DNA from: Streptomyces sp. NRRL S-37
GTDB lineage: Bacteria > Actinomycetota > Actinomycetes > Streptomycetales > Streptomycetaceae
DNA: 64,000 nucleotides
Assembly: GCF_000721605.1 (NCBI RefSeq)
Contig: NZ_JOIZ01000019.1
Span: forward strand, 248,001 to 312,000
Direction: 5' to 3'
The notes beneath the pieces are model-generated. The model was not told the DNA's origin, made no database searches, and saw only the letters and a program-made list of their open reading frames with translations. Numbering within the stretch: the stretch's first letter is position 1; each line of letters begins with the position of its first letter. A program made the translations under genes and the position numbers. This document shows positions 41,752 through 51,829 of the stretch, one piece after another.

Positions 41752-41821
41752 GCCCGTCCGGCGTTTGAGGACGAGGCCGTTCAGGCCGATGGGGGTCTGG
41801 GGGCGCAGCCCTCAGACCCCG
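41752..41821 (+). repeat. Dispersed intergenic repeat, copy 2, acting as terminator
   Basis: Starts CCCGTCCGGCGTTTGAGGAC, matching 25543-25615. Its second half folds as GGGGTCTG...CAGACCCC with a GGGC/GCCC inner stem, a convincing terminator between convergent genes. Confidence 0.8.
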
Positions 41822-41860
41822 TCACCGCGACGTACCCGCAGCCGCCCGACCGCCGGAGGC

Positions 41861-43516
41861 CTACGCGTCGTACACGTCGGCCTTCTTGGGCGCGGCCTCC
41901 TGCACCGCGGCGCTGAGGGACGACGACCGCGCACCGAACTTCGTGGTGTCCACCCCGTTCTCCTCCAGCACCTTGATCGCCGCCGAGTGCACCACCCGCA
42001 GCACCGGTGTGGCTGCCCGCAACGCGTCGTCGGCCATGAACCGGTGCCGCCACGGCCTGTCCGCCCACGCGTGCCGCAGGCCGAACGGCTCCGGCAGGCT
42101 CAGCTTGCCGCCCAGCCAGTACAGCAGCGGCGGGTACCAGGTCAGCGGCGCCCGCGCGGCCAGGCGTACCACCTCGTCCGAGTCGACCAGCGGGAGCTTC
42201 ACCGTCCGGGTTTCCCAGAACCTGACCGACTTCTGGACCTGCTTCTCCTTGGCCGCCGGCTTGCTGGTGAACAGCGAGTGCACCGGCCCCAGCGCATGCC
42301 CGGTGACCTCGATGCGCAGCGTCTCGTGCAGCACGGTCACGGTGATCAGCATGGTGAGCACCAGCTGGCCGTCCCACAGCGTCCACTGCACGCCCAGGTA
42401 GTGCCGGTCGCCCGCGCCGAACTGCTGCTTGTTGCAGATGTCCTGTATCGCGTGCGGCTTGACCTGGTACGCCTCGACGTCCGTGCCCTCGGGCCGGGAG
42501 ACCGCGTCGGCGTTCTCCCCGATGGGTGTGACGATCCAGTGCCGTACCGACGGCTTGGGGAAGCCGCCGGTGTGCAGCGGCCCGCGCTCCAGCATCCGCA
42601 GCCGGTCGTAGATGGCCTTGATGACGTCCCAGCTGCGGAACGGGTTGATCTCCCGGTCCGGGTCGGCGGGCACCAGGTCCTCGGCGAGCTGCCAGCTGCC
42701 CCAGCGGGTGCCCATGCCGAGTATGCCCTTGGGGCCGGCGTAGAAGACGGAGTTGGACTGCTGTTCGGCGCTGAGCCGGGCCAGGGACTGGCGCAGTTGC
42801 TCGGCGGCCGTCTCACCGGGGCTGCTCGGCACCGCCTCGGGCACCTTGGCGCCGACGCTGCTGCCGGAGAGCAGGGCGGCCCAGCGCTCGCGCAGGTCTC
42901 TCGCCGTGCGCTCGCAGATCCGCTTGGCCCAGAACCAGCCCACCACCGGGGCGACGACCGCCGCGCGCGCGTACCAGCCCCAGAAGCCGTCGAACGGCAT
43001 GCGGATCAGGAAGAGCACGGCGAGGGCGCCCACCGCGACCAGCAGGGTGGTGGCCAGCGCGCCCGCCCGCTTGTCCTCGCGCCTGGACATCGTCGTACGG
43101 ATCTGGAAGACCAGCAGCCATACGAGCAGCCCGGGCAGGAAGAGCAGTCCGCACAGGACCATGATGGCGCTCAGCCAGTTGTCCCGCTCGCGGCGGATGC
43201 GGTGCGCCGCCAGCGAGTGCTCGACCACCACCTGCGGCTGGGCGCCGAAGGACTGGATGAGTGGCGCGCGGCCGGAGCCGAGCATCCGGTCGATGATCGC
43301 CCTGGAGAACGCCTCGCCCAGGTTCGGCCGGAACAGCTTCAGCCTGGGTGCGCTCACGGCCGACTTGTGCCATTCGCTGTTGGCCTTGAGTATCTCCTCG
43401 GCCTCGTTGTCCCGGTAGGCCGCCGAGGCCAGCGCGAACGTCGGCGTCTGCCCCTCGTCGCCCGTGCGCGGCACCTGCGGACCGAAGAAATCCGCGTAAC
43501 CGCTCTCAACGGTCAT
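41861..43516 (-). CDS. Large conserved membrane protein, function unknown
   Basis: 551 residues. Starts MTVESGYADFFGPQVPRT at ATG 43516 with a GGGGGCGGGA site. After about 110 soluble residues come helices WLSAIMVLCGLLFLPGLLVWLLVF and TTLLVAVGALAVLFLI plus FWGWYARAAVVAPVVGW, then a long soluble part (YAGPKGILGMGTRWGSWQL, PSVRHWIVTPIGENADAV) and VLTMLITVTVLHETLRIEVTG. No known family. Sits in the conserved thrS-pgsA neighbourhood on the opposite strand. Confidence 0.7.
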   Translation of the reverse strand: MTVESGYADFFGPQVPRTGDEGQTPTFALASAAYRDNEAEEILKANSEWHKSAVSAPRLKLFRPNLGEAFSRAIIDRMLGSGRAPLIQSFGAQPQVVVEHSLAAHRIRRERDNWLSAIMVLCGLLFLPGLLVWLLVFQIRTTMSRREDKRAGALATTLLVAVGALAVLFLIRMPFDGFWGWYARAAVVAPVVGWFWAKRICERTARDLRERWAALLSGSSVGAKVPEAVPSSPGETAAEQLRQSLARLSAEQQSNSVFYAGPKGILGMGTRWGSWQLAEDLVPADPDREINPFRSWDVIKAIYDRLRMLERGPLHTGGFPKPSVRHWIVTPIGENADAVSRPEGTDVEAYQVKPHAIQDICNKQQFGAGDRHYLGVQWTLWDGQLVLTMLITVTVLHETLRIEVTGHALGPVHSLFTSKPAAKEKQVQKSVRFWETRTVKLPLVDSDEVVRLAARAPLTWYPPLLYWLGGKLSLPEPFGLRHAWADRPWRHRFMADDALRAATPVLRVVHSAAIKVLEENGVDTTKFGARSSSLSAAVQEAAPKKADVYDA

Positions 43517-43623
43517 TCCCGCCCCCGATCGCCGCGACTGTCGTCTTGCGGCCTTCCCTACTTCCTTGCTGCGCACACCTGTTGATCAGGTCTTCAGCGT
43601 ATCCGTACCCGCCGTCGTCCGTA

Positions 43624-43727
43624 GGCGGACGGCCGAAGCCGTCCGCCATCACGGAGTGAGGCATTCCGAAGCCGTCCCGGTGCGAGGGGCGTACGCGGGC
43701 GCCCGCGGGGTCTCCCGGGGGCGCCCG
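43624..43727 (-). terminator. Two hairpins after the EF-G-like gene
   Basis: 43696-43727 folds CGGGCGCCC with GGGCGCCCG and an inner CGGG/CCCG. 43624-43647 is a perfect 10-bp GGCGGACGGC/GCCGTCCGCC with CGAA loop. Both lie between the EF-G-like stop and the membrane-protein gene. Confidence 0.7.
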
Positions 43728-43734
43728 TCGCCGG

Positions 43735-45933
43735 TCACGAGGCGGTACGCGCCTCTTCCTTGACCCGTTCCGCCACGTTCGACGGCATGGGTTCGTGCCG
43801 CGCGTACCGGCGGCTGAACCGGGCGGTGCCGTGCGAGAGGGAGCGCAGGTCGACGGCGTACCGGCCGATCTCGATCTCGGGGACCTCGGCCTTGACGAGG
43901 GTGCGTCCGCCGGGCGACTGCTCGGTGCCGAGCACCCGGCCGCGGCGGCCGGACAGGTCGCTCATCACGGAGCCGACGTAGTCGTCGCCGACCAGGACGC
44001 TCACCTCGGCCACCGGCTCCAGCAGGTGGATCCTCGCGTCCGCGGCCGCCTCCCGCAGGGCCAGCGCGCCGGCCGTCTGGAACGCGGCGTCGGAGGAGTC
44101 CACGGAGTGCGCCTTGCCGTCGAGGAGTGTCACGCGGACGTCGGTCAGCGGATGTCCCGCGGCGACTCCCTTGACGGCCTGGGCCCGTACGCCCTTCTCG
44201 ACGGAGGGGATGAACTGCCGCGGTACGGCGCCGCCGACCACCTTGTCGACGAACTCGATGCCCGAGCCGTTCGGCAGCGGCTCCACCTCGATCTCGCAGA
44301 TGGCGAACTGCCCGTGTCCGCCGGACTGTTTGACGTGCCGGCCGCGTCCGGCCGCCTTGCCGCCGAAGGTCTCCCTGAGCGACACGCGGTGCGGTACGAC
44401 GTCGACCTGGACGCCGTAGCGGCTGCGCAGCCGTTCCAGGGCCACGTCCGCGTGCGCCTCGCCCAGGCACCACAGCACCACCTGGTGAGTGTCCTGGTTC
44501 TGTTCCAGCCGCATCGTCGGGTCCTCGGCCACCAGCCGGGACAGGCCCTGCGAGAGTTTGTCCTCGTCGGGTTTGCTGTGCGCCTGGATGGCCAGCGGCA
44601 GCAGCGGGTCGGGCATGTCCCAGGGCTCCACGAGCAGCGGGTCGTCCTTGGCGGACAGGGTGTCGCCGGTCTCCGCGCGGCTGAGTTTGGCCACGCACGC
44701 GAGGTCGCCCGCGATAACGTGGGAGACGGGCCGCTGCTGTTTGCCGAACGGGGTGGACAGGGCGCCGATCCGCTCGTCGACGTCGTGGTCCTCGTGGCCG
44801 CGGTCGGCGAGCCCGTGTCCGGAGACGTGGACGGTCTGGTCGGCGCGCAGGGTGCCGGAGAAGACCCGGACCAGGGAGATCCGGCCGACGTACGGGTCGG
44901 AGGAGGTCTTCACGACCTCGGCGACCAGCGGGGCGTCGGGGTCGCACGGTTTCAGCTCGCGCGGCGTGCCGTCGACGGTGGTCACGCTCGGGGTGCCGTG
45001 CTCCAGCGGGGTCGGGAAGCCGCCGGTGACCAGTTCCAGCAGTTCGACCGTGCCGAGTCCCTGGCGGGCGCCGTCGGTGGCGGGGGCGGCGGCCAGGACG
45101 GGGAAGAACACCCCGCGCGCGACCGCCCGTTCCAGGTCCTCGACCAGGGTCTTGACGTCGATCTGTTCGCCGCCGAGGTAGCGGTCCATGAGGGTCTCGT
45201 CCTCGCTCTCGGCGATGATCCCCTCGATGAGCCGGCCGCGTGCCTCCTCCATCCGCGGGAGCTGGTCCTCGCCGGGCTCGGACTCCTTGCGTTCGCCGGT
45301 GGAGTAGTCGAACAGCTTCTGCGACAGCAGTCCGGTCAGGCCCGTCACGGGCGCGTGCCCGTCGGGCCCCTCCGGGCCGTGCAGCGGCAGGTACAGCGGC
45401 AGTACGGCGTCGGGGTCGTCGCCGCCGAAGGTCTCCGCGCAGACGCGGGTCATCTCCTCGAAGTCCGCGCGGGCCGCCTCCAGGTGCGTGATGACGATGG
45501 CGCGCGGCATGCCGACCGCGGCGCATTCGTCCCACACCATGCGGGTGGTGCCGTCCACGCCGTCCGAGGCCGAGACGACGAAGAGGGCCGCGTCCGCCGC
45601 CCGCAGACCGGCCCTGAGCTCCCCGACGAAGTCGGCGTATCCGGGGGTGTCCAGGAGGTTGACCTTGATGCCGTCCCATTCGAGGGGCACCAGGGAGAGC
45701 TGTACGGAGCGCTGCTGCCGGTGCTCGATGTCGTCGTAGTCGGAGACGGTGCCGCCGTCCTCCACGCGGCCCGCCCGGTTCACCGCCCCCGCGGTCAGCG
45801 CGAGGGCCTCCACCAGGGTCGTCTTGCCCGATCCGGAGTGGCCGACCAGCACCACATTCCGTACGGACGTGGGGTGGTCGGCCGCCTGAGCCCTGCCGGC
45901 GGCCCCGGGGTGTGTGTGCGCCTTGTCGCCCAT
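43735..45933 (-). CDS. Elongation factor G-like GTPase (EF-G2)
   Basis: 732-residue EF-G paralogue. G1 is GHSGSGKTT (residues 31-39), G3 is DTPGYADF (95-102). The G4 position is ITHLEAARADF where NKxD is usual. Later domains include RISLVRVFSGTL and the domain IV/V region (GQFAICEIEVEPLPNGSG, GDLSGRRGRVLGTEQSPGG-like). It is not the main EF-G, which sits with the ribosomal operon; paralogues may help ribosome recycling or stress. ATG 45933 follows AGGAGA. Confidence 0.88.
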   Translation of the reverse strand: MGDKAHTHPGAAGRAQAADHPTSVRNVVLVGHSGSGKTTLVEALALTAGAVNRAGRVEDGGTVSDYDDIEHRQQRSVQLSLVPLEWDGIKVNLLDTPGYADFVGELRAGLRAADAALFVVSASDGVDGTTRMVWDECAAVGMPRAIVITHLEAARADFEEMTRVCAETFGGDDPDAVLPLYLPLHGPEGPDGHAPVTGLTGLLSQKLFDYSTGERKESEPGEDQLPRMEEARGRLIEGIIAESEDETLMDRYLGGEQIDVKTLVEDLERAVARGVFFPVLAAAPATDGARQGLGTVELLELVTGGFPTPLEHGTPSVTTVDGTPRELKPCDPDAPLVAEVVKTSSDPYVGRISLVRVFSGTLRADQTVHVSGHGLADRGHEDHDVDERIGALSTPFGKQQRPVSHVIAGDLACVAKLSRAETGDTLSAKDDPLLVEPWDMPDPLLPLAIQAHSKPDEDKLSQGLSRLVAEDPTMRLEQNQDTHQVVLWCLGEAHADVALERLRSRYGVQVDVVPHRVSLRETFGGKAAGRGRHVKQSGGHGQFAICEIEVEPLPNGSGIEFVDKVVGGAVPRQFIPSVEKGVRAQAVKGVAAGHPLTDVRVTLLDGKAHSVDSSDAAFQTAGALALREAAADARIHLLEPVAEVSVLVGDDYVGSVMSDLSGRRGRVLGTEQSPGGRTLVKAEVPEIEIGRYAVDLRSLSHGTARFSRRYARHEPMPSNVAERVKEEARTAS

Positions 45934-46439
45934 CAGTCTCCTAACGAGGGGACCGCCGACTTCAGCCGGTGGGGGAATCGCTTCCCTGCTCTGTGGTACT
46001 TTTCCGTTCGTCCCGAAAGGGATCGGTTCGGGCTGGACCGCAACCCTCAGGTTGGAAGCCCCCTCCTCTGGGCGGGGAGCGGAGTCACGATCCTGCCTCC
46101 CGTGCGACTGCAGGGTGGGGCAACTGTGGGCGCCGGACCCGCGTGCGGCTCCGGCGAAGCCCGCTGTCATTCGAGCTTTCCACTTCTGTCACGGTGCGTC
46201 CATACGAACGACGCGATCCCGGGGCACACCCCGTGCATCGTGGTGCGGACGGGACTTCCCGTCGGGCCCCGTGTGTGTGGTGCACGACGAGGTACGCTGC
46301 GCCCGCGTGTGCGGTGACGACGCGGTGCATCGCGATACAGACGGGGGTACGGCCGTCGCCCGCGCGTGCGCGTGGCTACGATTGGGCCCGCCGGGTGGCC
46401 AGCAGGGGCCGTGCGGCGCCACCGACCGTCGGGAAGGCC
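45934..46439. other. 506-base divergent gap upstream of the PIM operon
   Basis: No gene supported. Possible -10 boxes toward pgsA: TACGAT near 46377 and TACGCT near 46291. It contains several short inverted repeats but none stronger than 9 bp. Confidence 0.45.
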
Positions 46440-47111
46440 ATGCTGAACAAGTACGCGCGTGCATTCTTCACGCGTGTCCTCACACCGTTCGCCGCGTTTC
46501 TCATCCGGCGGGGGGTCAGCCCCGACACGGTCACGCTCATCGGCACCGCGGGAGTGGTCGCGGGCGCGCTGGTCTTCTACCCCAGGGGCGAGTTCTTCTG
46601 GGGCACGGTCGTGATCACGCTGTTCGTGTTCTCCGACCTCGTCGACGGCAACATGGCCCGCCAGCTCGGTCGCTCCAGCCGCTGGGGCGCCTTCCTGGAC
46701 TCCACCCTGGACCGGGTCGCCGACGGAGCGATCTTCGGCGGCTTCGCCCTCTGGTACGCCGGGGGCGGTGACGACATCGCCCTGTGCGCGGTGTCGATCT
46801 TCTGCCTGGCCAGCGGTCAGGTGGTGTCGTACACCAAGGCGCGCGGCGAGTCGATCGGCCTGCCGGTCGCCGTCAACGGGCTGGTCGAACGGGCCGAACG
46901 GCTGGTGGTCTCGCTGGTCGCGGCCGGTTTCGCGGGCCTGCACGCGTTCGGTGTACCCGGCATCCAGTACCTGCTGCCGGTCGCCCTGTGGATCGTCGCC
47001 GTCGGCAGCCTGGTCACGCTGATCCAGCGGGTGGTCACCGTGCGCCGCGAGTCCGCCGAGGCGGAGGCCGCGGAGCGGCCGGAGGCCCGGGGGAGCGAGG
47101 CCGCGAAGTGA
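46440..47111 (+). CDS. pgsA: Phosphatidylinositol phosphate synthase
   Basis: CDP-alcohol phosphatidyltransferase, 223 residues, that joins CDP-diacylglycerol to inositol phosphate, the first step to phosphatidylinositol mannosides. The CDP-alcohol motif is complete: DGNMARQLGRSSRWGAFLD then STLDRVADG. About six helices. The order pgsA-acyltransferase-pimA matches mycobacteria, which supports the inositol lipid role over phosphatidylglycerophosphate. Confidence 0.9.
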   Translation: MLNKYARAFFTRVLTPFAAFLIRRGVSPDTVTLIGTAGVVAGALVFYPRGEFFWGTVVITLFVFSDLVDGNMARQLGRSSRWGAFLDSTLDRVADGAIFGGFALWYAGGGDDIALCAVSIFCLASGQVVSYTKARGESIGLPVAVNGLVERAERLVVSLVAAGFAGLHAFGVPGIQYLLPVALWIVAVGSLVTLIQRVVTVRRESAEAEAAERPEARGSEAAK

Positions 47112-48049
47112 GCGCCCAGGAGCGGCTGGCCGACGCCCTGTACGGCGCCGGCTGGGGCACCGTCAAGAAACTCCCCGAGCCGGTCGCCGCGCGCCTCGGC
47201 AGGACCATCGCCGACCTCGCGTGGAAGCAGCGCGGCAAGGGCGTGCTCCGGCTGGAGGGCAACTACGCGCGCGTCGTGCCGGACGCGGGCCCGGAGCGGC
47301 TGGCCGAACTCTCCCGCGCGGGGATGCGGTCGTACCTGCGCTACTGGATGGAGTCCTTCCGGCTGCCCGCCTGGAGCCCCGAGCGTGTCGCGAGCGGCTT
47401 CGAGGCCGAGGACCTCCACCACCTGACCGACGGCATGGCGGCCGGCAAGGGCGTCGTCCTGGCGCTGCCGCACCTCGCCAACTGGGACCTCGCCGGCGCC
47501 TGGGTCACCACGAAGCTCGGCATACCGTTCACCACCGTCGCCGAGCGGCTGAAGCCGGAGACGCTGTACGACCGTTTCGTCGCCTACCGTGAGGGCCTCG
47601 GCATGGAGGTGCTGCCGCACAGCGGCGGCTCCGCCTTCGGCACCCTGGCCCGGCGGCTGCGCGACGGCGGACTGGTCTGCCTGGTCGCCGACCGCGACCT
47701 GTCCTCCTCCGGTGTCGAGGTCGGCTTCTTCGGCGAGACCGCCCGGATGCCGGCCGGACCCGCCCTGCTCGCCCAGCAGACCGGGGCCCGGCTGCTGCCG
47801 GTGACCCTCTGGTACGACGACTCGCCGGTGATGCGGGGCCGGGTCCACCCGCCGGTCGAGGTCCCCGGGACAGGCACGCGCGCCGAGAAGACGTCTGTCA
47901 TGACACAGGCGCTGGCCGACGCCTTCGCCACGGGGATCGCCGACCATCCGGAGGACTGGCACATGCTGCAGCGCTTGTGGCTGAGGGACCTGGACCCCGC
48001 GCGGGACCCCGCGACCGCCCCCGGGCAGGACCGGAAGGGAACCTCGTGA
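47108..48049 (+). CDS. Phosphatidylinositol mannoside acyltransferase
   Basis: 313-residue HtrB/LpxL-fold acyltransferase with the catalytic His-x4-Glu/Asp type site in LPHLANWDLAGAW and a second conserved stretch GLVCLVADRDLSSSGVEVGFFGETARMPAGPALLAQ. It adds a fatty acid to the mannose of PIM (mycobacterial PatA role). GTG 47108 overlaps the pgsA stop, and its own stop overlaps pimA. Confidence 0.88.
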   Translation: MSAQERLADALYGAGWGTVKKLPEPVAARLGRTIADLAWKQRGKGVLRLEGNYARVVPDAGPERLAELSRAGMRSYLRYWMESFRLPAWSPERVASGFEAEDLHHLTDGMAAGKGVVLALPHLANWDLAGAWVTTKLGIPFTTVAERLKPETLYDRFVAYREGLGMEVLPHSGGSAFGTLARRLRDGGLVCLVADRDLSSSGVEVGFFGETARMPAGPALLAQQTGARLLPVTLWYDDSPVMRGRVHPPVEVPGTGTRAEKTSVMTQALADAFATGIADHPEDWHMLQRLWLRDLDPARDPATAPGQDRKGTS

Positions 48050-49209
48050 GGATCGGCATCGTCTGCCCGTACTCCTGGGACGTGCCGGGAGGCGTCCAGT
48101 TCCACATCCGCGACCTGGCCGAGTACTTCATCCGGCTCGGTCACGAGGTGTCCGTCCTCGCCCCGGCCGACGACGACACCCCGCTGCCGCCGTACGTCGT
48201 CTCGGCGGGCCGCGCGGTGCCGGTGCCGTACAACGGCTCGGTGGCCCGGCTCAACTTCGGCTTCCTGTCCGCCGCGCGGGTACGGCGCTGGCTGCACGAG
48301 GGCGCCTTCGACGTCGTCCACATCCACGAGCCGACCTCGCCCTCGCTCGGCCTGCTGACCTGCTGGGCGGCCGAGGGACCGATCGTCGCCACCTTCCACA
48401 CCTCCAACCCGCGCTCCCGCGCGATGATCGCCGCGTACGCGATCCTCCAGGCCGCCCTGGAGAAGATCAGCGCGCGGATCGCGGTGAGCGAGTACGCCCG
48501 CCGCACCCTCGTCGAGCACCTGGGCGGCGACGCGGTGGTCATCCCGAACGGCGTCGACGTCGACTTCTTCGCCAAGGCCGAGCCCAAGCCGGAGTGGCAG
48601 GGCGGCACCATCGGCTTCATCGGCCGCATCGACGAGCCCCGCAAGGGCCTGCCGGTGCTGATGAAGGCCCTGCCGAAGATCCTCGCCGCCTGTCCGCAGG
48701 CCCGCCTGCTGGTCGCCGGACGCGGCGACGAGAAGGAGGCGGTCGAGTCGCTGCCCCGTGAACTGCGCCCGCGCGTGGAGTTCCTCGGCATGGTCAGCGA
48801 CGAGGACAAGGCCCGCTTCCTGCGCAGCGTCGACCTGTACGTGGCGCCCAACACCGGCGGGGAGAGCTTCGGCATCGTCCTGGTCGAGGCGATGTCGGCG
48901 GGTGCGCCGGTGCTCGCCTCCGACCTGGACGCGTTCGCGCAGGTCCTCGACCGGGGAGCGGCGGGCGAGCTGTTCGCCAACGAGGACGCGGACGCCCTCG
49001 CCGAGGCGGCCGTACGGCTCCTGGAGGACCCGGAGCGCCGCGCGGAGCTCCGCGAACGCGGCAGCGCCCACGTCCGCCGCTTCGACTGGTCGACGGTCGG
49101 CGCGGACATCCTGTCGGTGTACGAGACGGTGACGGCGGGCGCGGCGGCGGTGGCGACGGACGACCGCGCGACGGGCCTGCGGGCACGGTTCGGCCTGGCA
49201 CGGGACTAG
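48046..49209 (+). CDS. pimA: Phosphatidylinositol alpha-mannosyltransferase
   Basis: GT4 glycosyltransferase, 387 residues, that adds the first mannose to phosphatidylinositol using GDP-mannose. Family marks: YSWDVPGGVQFHIRDLAEYF, VVHIHEPTSPSLGLL, TFHTSNPRSR, GFIGRIDEPRKGLPVL, and the nucleotide-sugar Glu motif NTGGESFGIVLVEAMSAG. GTG 48046. Third gene of the PIM operon. Confidence 0.9.
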   Translation: MRIGIVCPYSWDVPGGVQFHIRDLAEYFIRLGHEVSVLAPADDDTPLPPYVVSAGRAVPVPYNGSVARLNFGFLSAARVRRWLHEGAFDVVHIHEPTSPSLGLLTCWAAEGPIVATFHTSNPRSRAMIAAYAILQAALEKISARIAVSEYARRTLVEHLGGDAVVIPNGVDVDFFAKAEPKPEWQGGTIGFIGRIDEPRKGLPVLMKALPKILAACPQARLLVAGRGDEKEAVESLPRELRPRVEFLGMVSDEDKARFLRSVDLYVAPNTGGESFGIVLVEAMSAGAPVLASDLDAFAQVLDRGAAGELFANEDADALAEAAVRLLEDPERRAELRERGSAHVRRFDWSTVGADILSVYETVTAGAAAVATDDRATGLRARFGLARD

Positions 49210-49586
49210 GGACCTGCCCGGCGGACCATGCCGCGGGCGCGAGGGCCGGTACGCCCTTCCCCGGAGGGGCCCGGCGCGTCGACGCGCTCTTCCACCGTGC
49301 GGTCCAGGCGAACGGGAGACCCCATCGCCCTGTTCACCTGGGCCGCAAGACGCCGCCGGTTCCCTCCGGCCTGATCCGCCGGGCGGGCCCCGGAGCCTGC
49401 CCGGACCGTTCCCGCCCGCCGCGCGACGCCCGGCACGTCCTCCCGCGGAGGGGGATCCCAGGCGCGTGGCCCGCCCTCCGGGCGGACGGCGGGAAGGGGC
49501 GGACAGGTCCCGGGGACGGGGCCGTTCAGGCCGCAAGGGGTCCGGGGGCGCAGCCCCTTGAGAGCGCCCCGGTAGCCTTGCCGCCC
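49210..49586. other. Gap with dispersed-repeat copy 3
   Basis: No gene. A partial copy of the 25543/41752 repeat lies at 49521-49562 (GCCGTTCAGGCC then a GGGG...CCCC hairpin). A TAGCCT -10 box for the next gene is at 49573-49578. Confidence 0.6.
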
Positions 49587-50129
49587 GTGACCGCAACCCT
49601 CATCTGGATCCTCGTCGCCCTCGTCGTCATCGGCCTCTACCTGAGCTGGACGGCGGGACGCCTGGACCGGCTGCACGCCCGGATCGACGCCGCCCGGGCC
49701 GCGCTCGACGCCCAACTGCTGCGCCGTGCCTCCGTGGCGCAGGAACTGGCCACCTCGGGCGTGCTCGACCCCGCCGCGTCCATCGTGCTCTACGAGGCCG
49801 CGCACGCCGCGCGGCAGTCGGTCGAGGAGCAGCGCGAGGTCGCGGAGAGCGAGCTCAGCCAGGCGCTGCGCGCGGTGTTCGGCGACGCGCAGCAGGTGGA
49901 CGCGGTCCGGGAGGCCCCCGGGGGCGAGGAGGCGGCCCTGGAGCTCGCCGAGGCGGTGCGCAGGGTGCCGATGGCCCGGCGCTTCCACAACGACGCCGTA
50001 CGGGCGGCACGGGCGCTGCGCCGGCACCGCAAGGTGCGCTGGTTCCGGCTGGCCGGCCACGCGCCCTTCCCGATGGCCTTCGAGATGGACGACGAGCCGC
50101 CGGCCGCCCTGGTCGAGCGAGCCGCGTGA
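49587..50129 (+). CDS. Single-pass membrane protein, LemA-like
   Basis: 180 residues: one N-terminal helix (LIWILVALVVIGLYLSW) then a charged helical coil (RLDRLHARIDAARAALDAQLLRRASVAQELA...), a layout like LemA. GTG 49587 is eight bases after TAGCCT, so probably leaderless. Occupies the place between pimA and pdxS; in mycobacteria another gene lies there. Function unknown. Confidence 0.65.
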   Translation: MTATLIWILVALVVIGLYLSWTAGRLDRLHARIDAARAALDAQLLRRASVAQELATSGVLDPAASIVLYEAAHAARQSVEEQREVAESELSQALRAVFGDAQQVDAVREAPGGEEAALELAEAVRRVPMARRFHNDAVRAARALRRHRKVRWFRLAGHAPFPMAFEMDDEPPAALVERAA

Positions 50130-50270
50130 CGGCGGGATCCGGCCACCCGGCCGGACCGCCACCGACCGAAAAGGATCCACCGGCTTCTCATTGGCCCTTG
50201 CTGTGGCCTGGTCCGTTCACGTTTCCTCAGTGCTGCAGAAACCCCCTCCTTCCCCTCAGTGAGGTCATTC

Positions 50271-51182
50271 GTGTCCAGCACGCTCTCCGAAAACCAGGGT
50301 CCCGAGACCGGCACCGCCCGCGTGAAGCGCGGCATGGCCGAGCAGCTCAAGGGCGGCGTGATCATGGACGTCGTCACGCCGGAGCAGGCCAGGATCGCCG
50401 AGGACGCCGGCGCCGTCGCCGTCATGGCCCTGGAGCGGGTCCCCGCCGACATCCGCAAGGACGGCGGCGTGGCCCGGATGTCCGACCCGGACATGATCGA
50501 GGGCATCATCGACGCCGTCTCCATCCCCGTGATGGCCAAGTCCCGCATCGGCCACTTCGTCGAGGCCCAGGTGCTGCAGTCCCTCGGCGTCGACTACATC
50601 GACGAGTCCGAGGTCCTCACCCCGGCCGACGAGGTCAACCACTCCGACAAGTGGGCGTTCACCACCCCGTTCGTCTGCGGTGCCACCAACCTCGGTGAGG
50701 CCCTGCGCCGCATCGCCGAGGGCGCCGCGATGATCCGCTCCAAGGGCGAGGCCGGCACCGGCAACGTCGTCGAGGCCGTACGCCACCTGCGCCAGATCAA
50801 GAACGAGATCGCCCGCCTGCGCGGCTACGACAACCACGAGCTGTACGCCGCCGCCAAGGAGCTGCGCGCCCCCTACGAGCTGGTCAAGGAGGTCGCCGAG
50901 CTGGGCAAGCTCCCCGTGGTCCTCTTCTCCGCCGGCGGTGTCGCCACCCCGGCCGACGCCGCGCTGATGCGCCAGCTCGGCGCCGAGGGCGTCTTCGTCG
51001 GCTCCGGCATCTTCAAGTCCGGCGACCCGGCGAAGCGTGCCGCCGCCATCGTCAAGGCGACCACCTTCTACGACGACCCGAAGATCATCGCGGACGCGTC
51101 CCGCAACCTCGGCGAGGCCATGGTCGGCATCAACTGCGACACCCTCCCCGAGACCGAGCGCTACGCCAACCGCGGCTGGTGA
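50271..51182 (+). CDS. pdxS: Pyridoxal 5'-phosphate synthase, synthase subunit
   Basis: 303 residues. Builds PLP from ribose-5-phosphate, glyceraldehyde-3-phosphate and ammonia from PdxT. Marks: [52 protein letters not shown] (Lys), [32 protein letters not shown] 50271 has GAGG upstream. Overlaps pdxT by four bases. Confidence 0.96.
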   Translation: MSSTLSENQGPETGTARVKRGMAEQLKGGVIMDVVTPEQARIAEDAGAVAVMALERVPADIRKDGGVARMSDPDMIEGIIDAVSIPVMAKSRIGHFVEAQVLQSLGVDYIDESEVLTPADEVNHSDKWAFTTPFVCGATNLGEALRRIAEGAAMIRSKGEAGTGNVVEAVRHLRQIKNEIARLRGYDNHELYAAAKELRAPYELVKEVAELGKLPVVLFSAGGVATPADAALMRQLGAEGVFVGSGIFKSGDPAKRAAAIVKATTFYDDPKIIADASRNLGEAMVGINCDTLPETERYANRGW

Positions 51183-51781
51183 CCGTGATCATCGGTGTCC
51201 TGGCCCTCCAGGGCGACGTACGGGAGCACCTCGTCGCCCTGGCCGCGGCCGACGCCGTGGCCAGGCCGGTCCGGCGTCCCGAGGAGCTCGCCGAGGTCGA
51301 CGGCCTGGTCGTCCCCGGCGGTGAGTCCACCACGATCTCCAAGCTGGCGGTCCTCTTCGGCCTGATGGAGCCCCTCCGCGCGCGTGTGCGCGAGGGCATG
51401 CCCGTCTACGGCACCTGCGCCGGCATGATCATGCTGGCCGACAAGATCCTCGACCCGCGCTCGGGCCAGGAGACCGTCGGCGGCATCGACATGATCGTGC
51501 GCCGCAACGCCTTCGGCCGGCAGAACGAGTCCTTCGAGGCCGCGGTCGACGTCAAGGGCGTCGAGGACGGTCCCGTGGAGGGCGTCTTCATCCGCGCCCC
51601 CTGGGTGGAGTCCGTCGGCGCCGGCGCCGAGGTGCTCGCCGAGCACGGCGGCCACATCGTCGCCGTCCGCCAGGGCAACGCGCTGGCCACGTCGTTCCAC
51701 CCGGAACTGACCGGCGACCACCGCGTGCACGGCCTCTTCGTCGACATGGTGCGCGCGTACCGGGCGGCCGAGTCCTTGTAG
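51179..51781 (+). CDS. pdxT: Pyridoxal 5'-phosphate synthase glutaminase subunit
   Basis: 200-residue class I glutaminase supplying ammonia to Pdx[28 protein letters not shown], the nucleophile GTCAGMIML, and the His-Glu pair in FHPELTGD are intact. The stop codon overlaps a TAGGAT -10 box for yebC. Confidence 0.95.
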   Translation: MTVIIGVLALQGDVREHLVALAAADAVARPVRRPEELAEVDGLVVPGGESTTISKLAVLFGLMEPLRARVREGMPVYGTCAGMIMLADKILDPRSGQETVGGIDMIVRRNAFGRQNESFEAAVDVKGVEDGPVEGVFIRAPWVESVGAGAEVLAEHGGHIVAVRQGNALATSFHPELTGDHRVHGLFVDMVRAYRAAESL

Positions 51782-51829
51782 GATTCCTGCGTTCGTTGCA
51801 GAGATGGGTTACGCGAAGGAGACAGGCAG

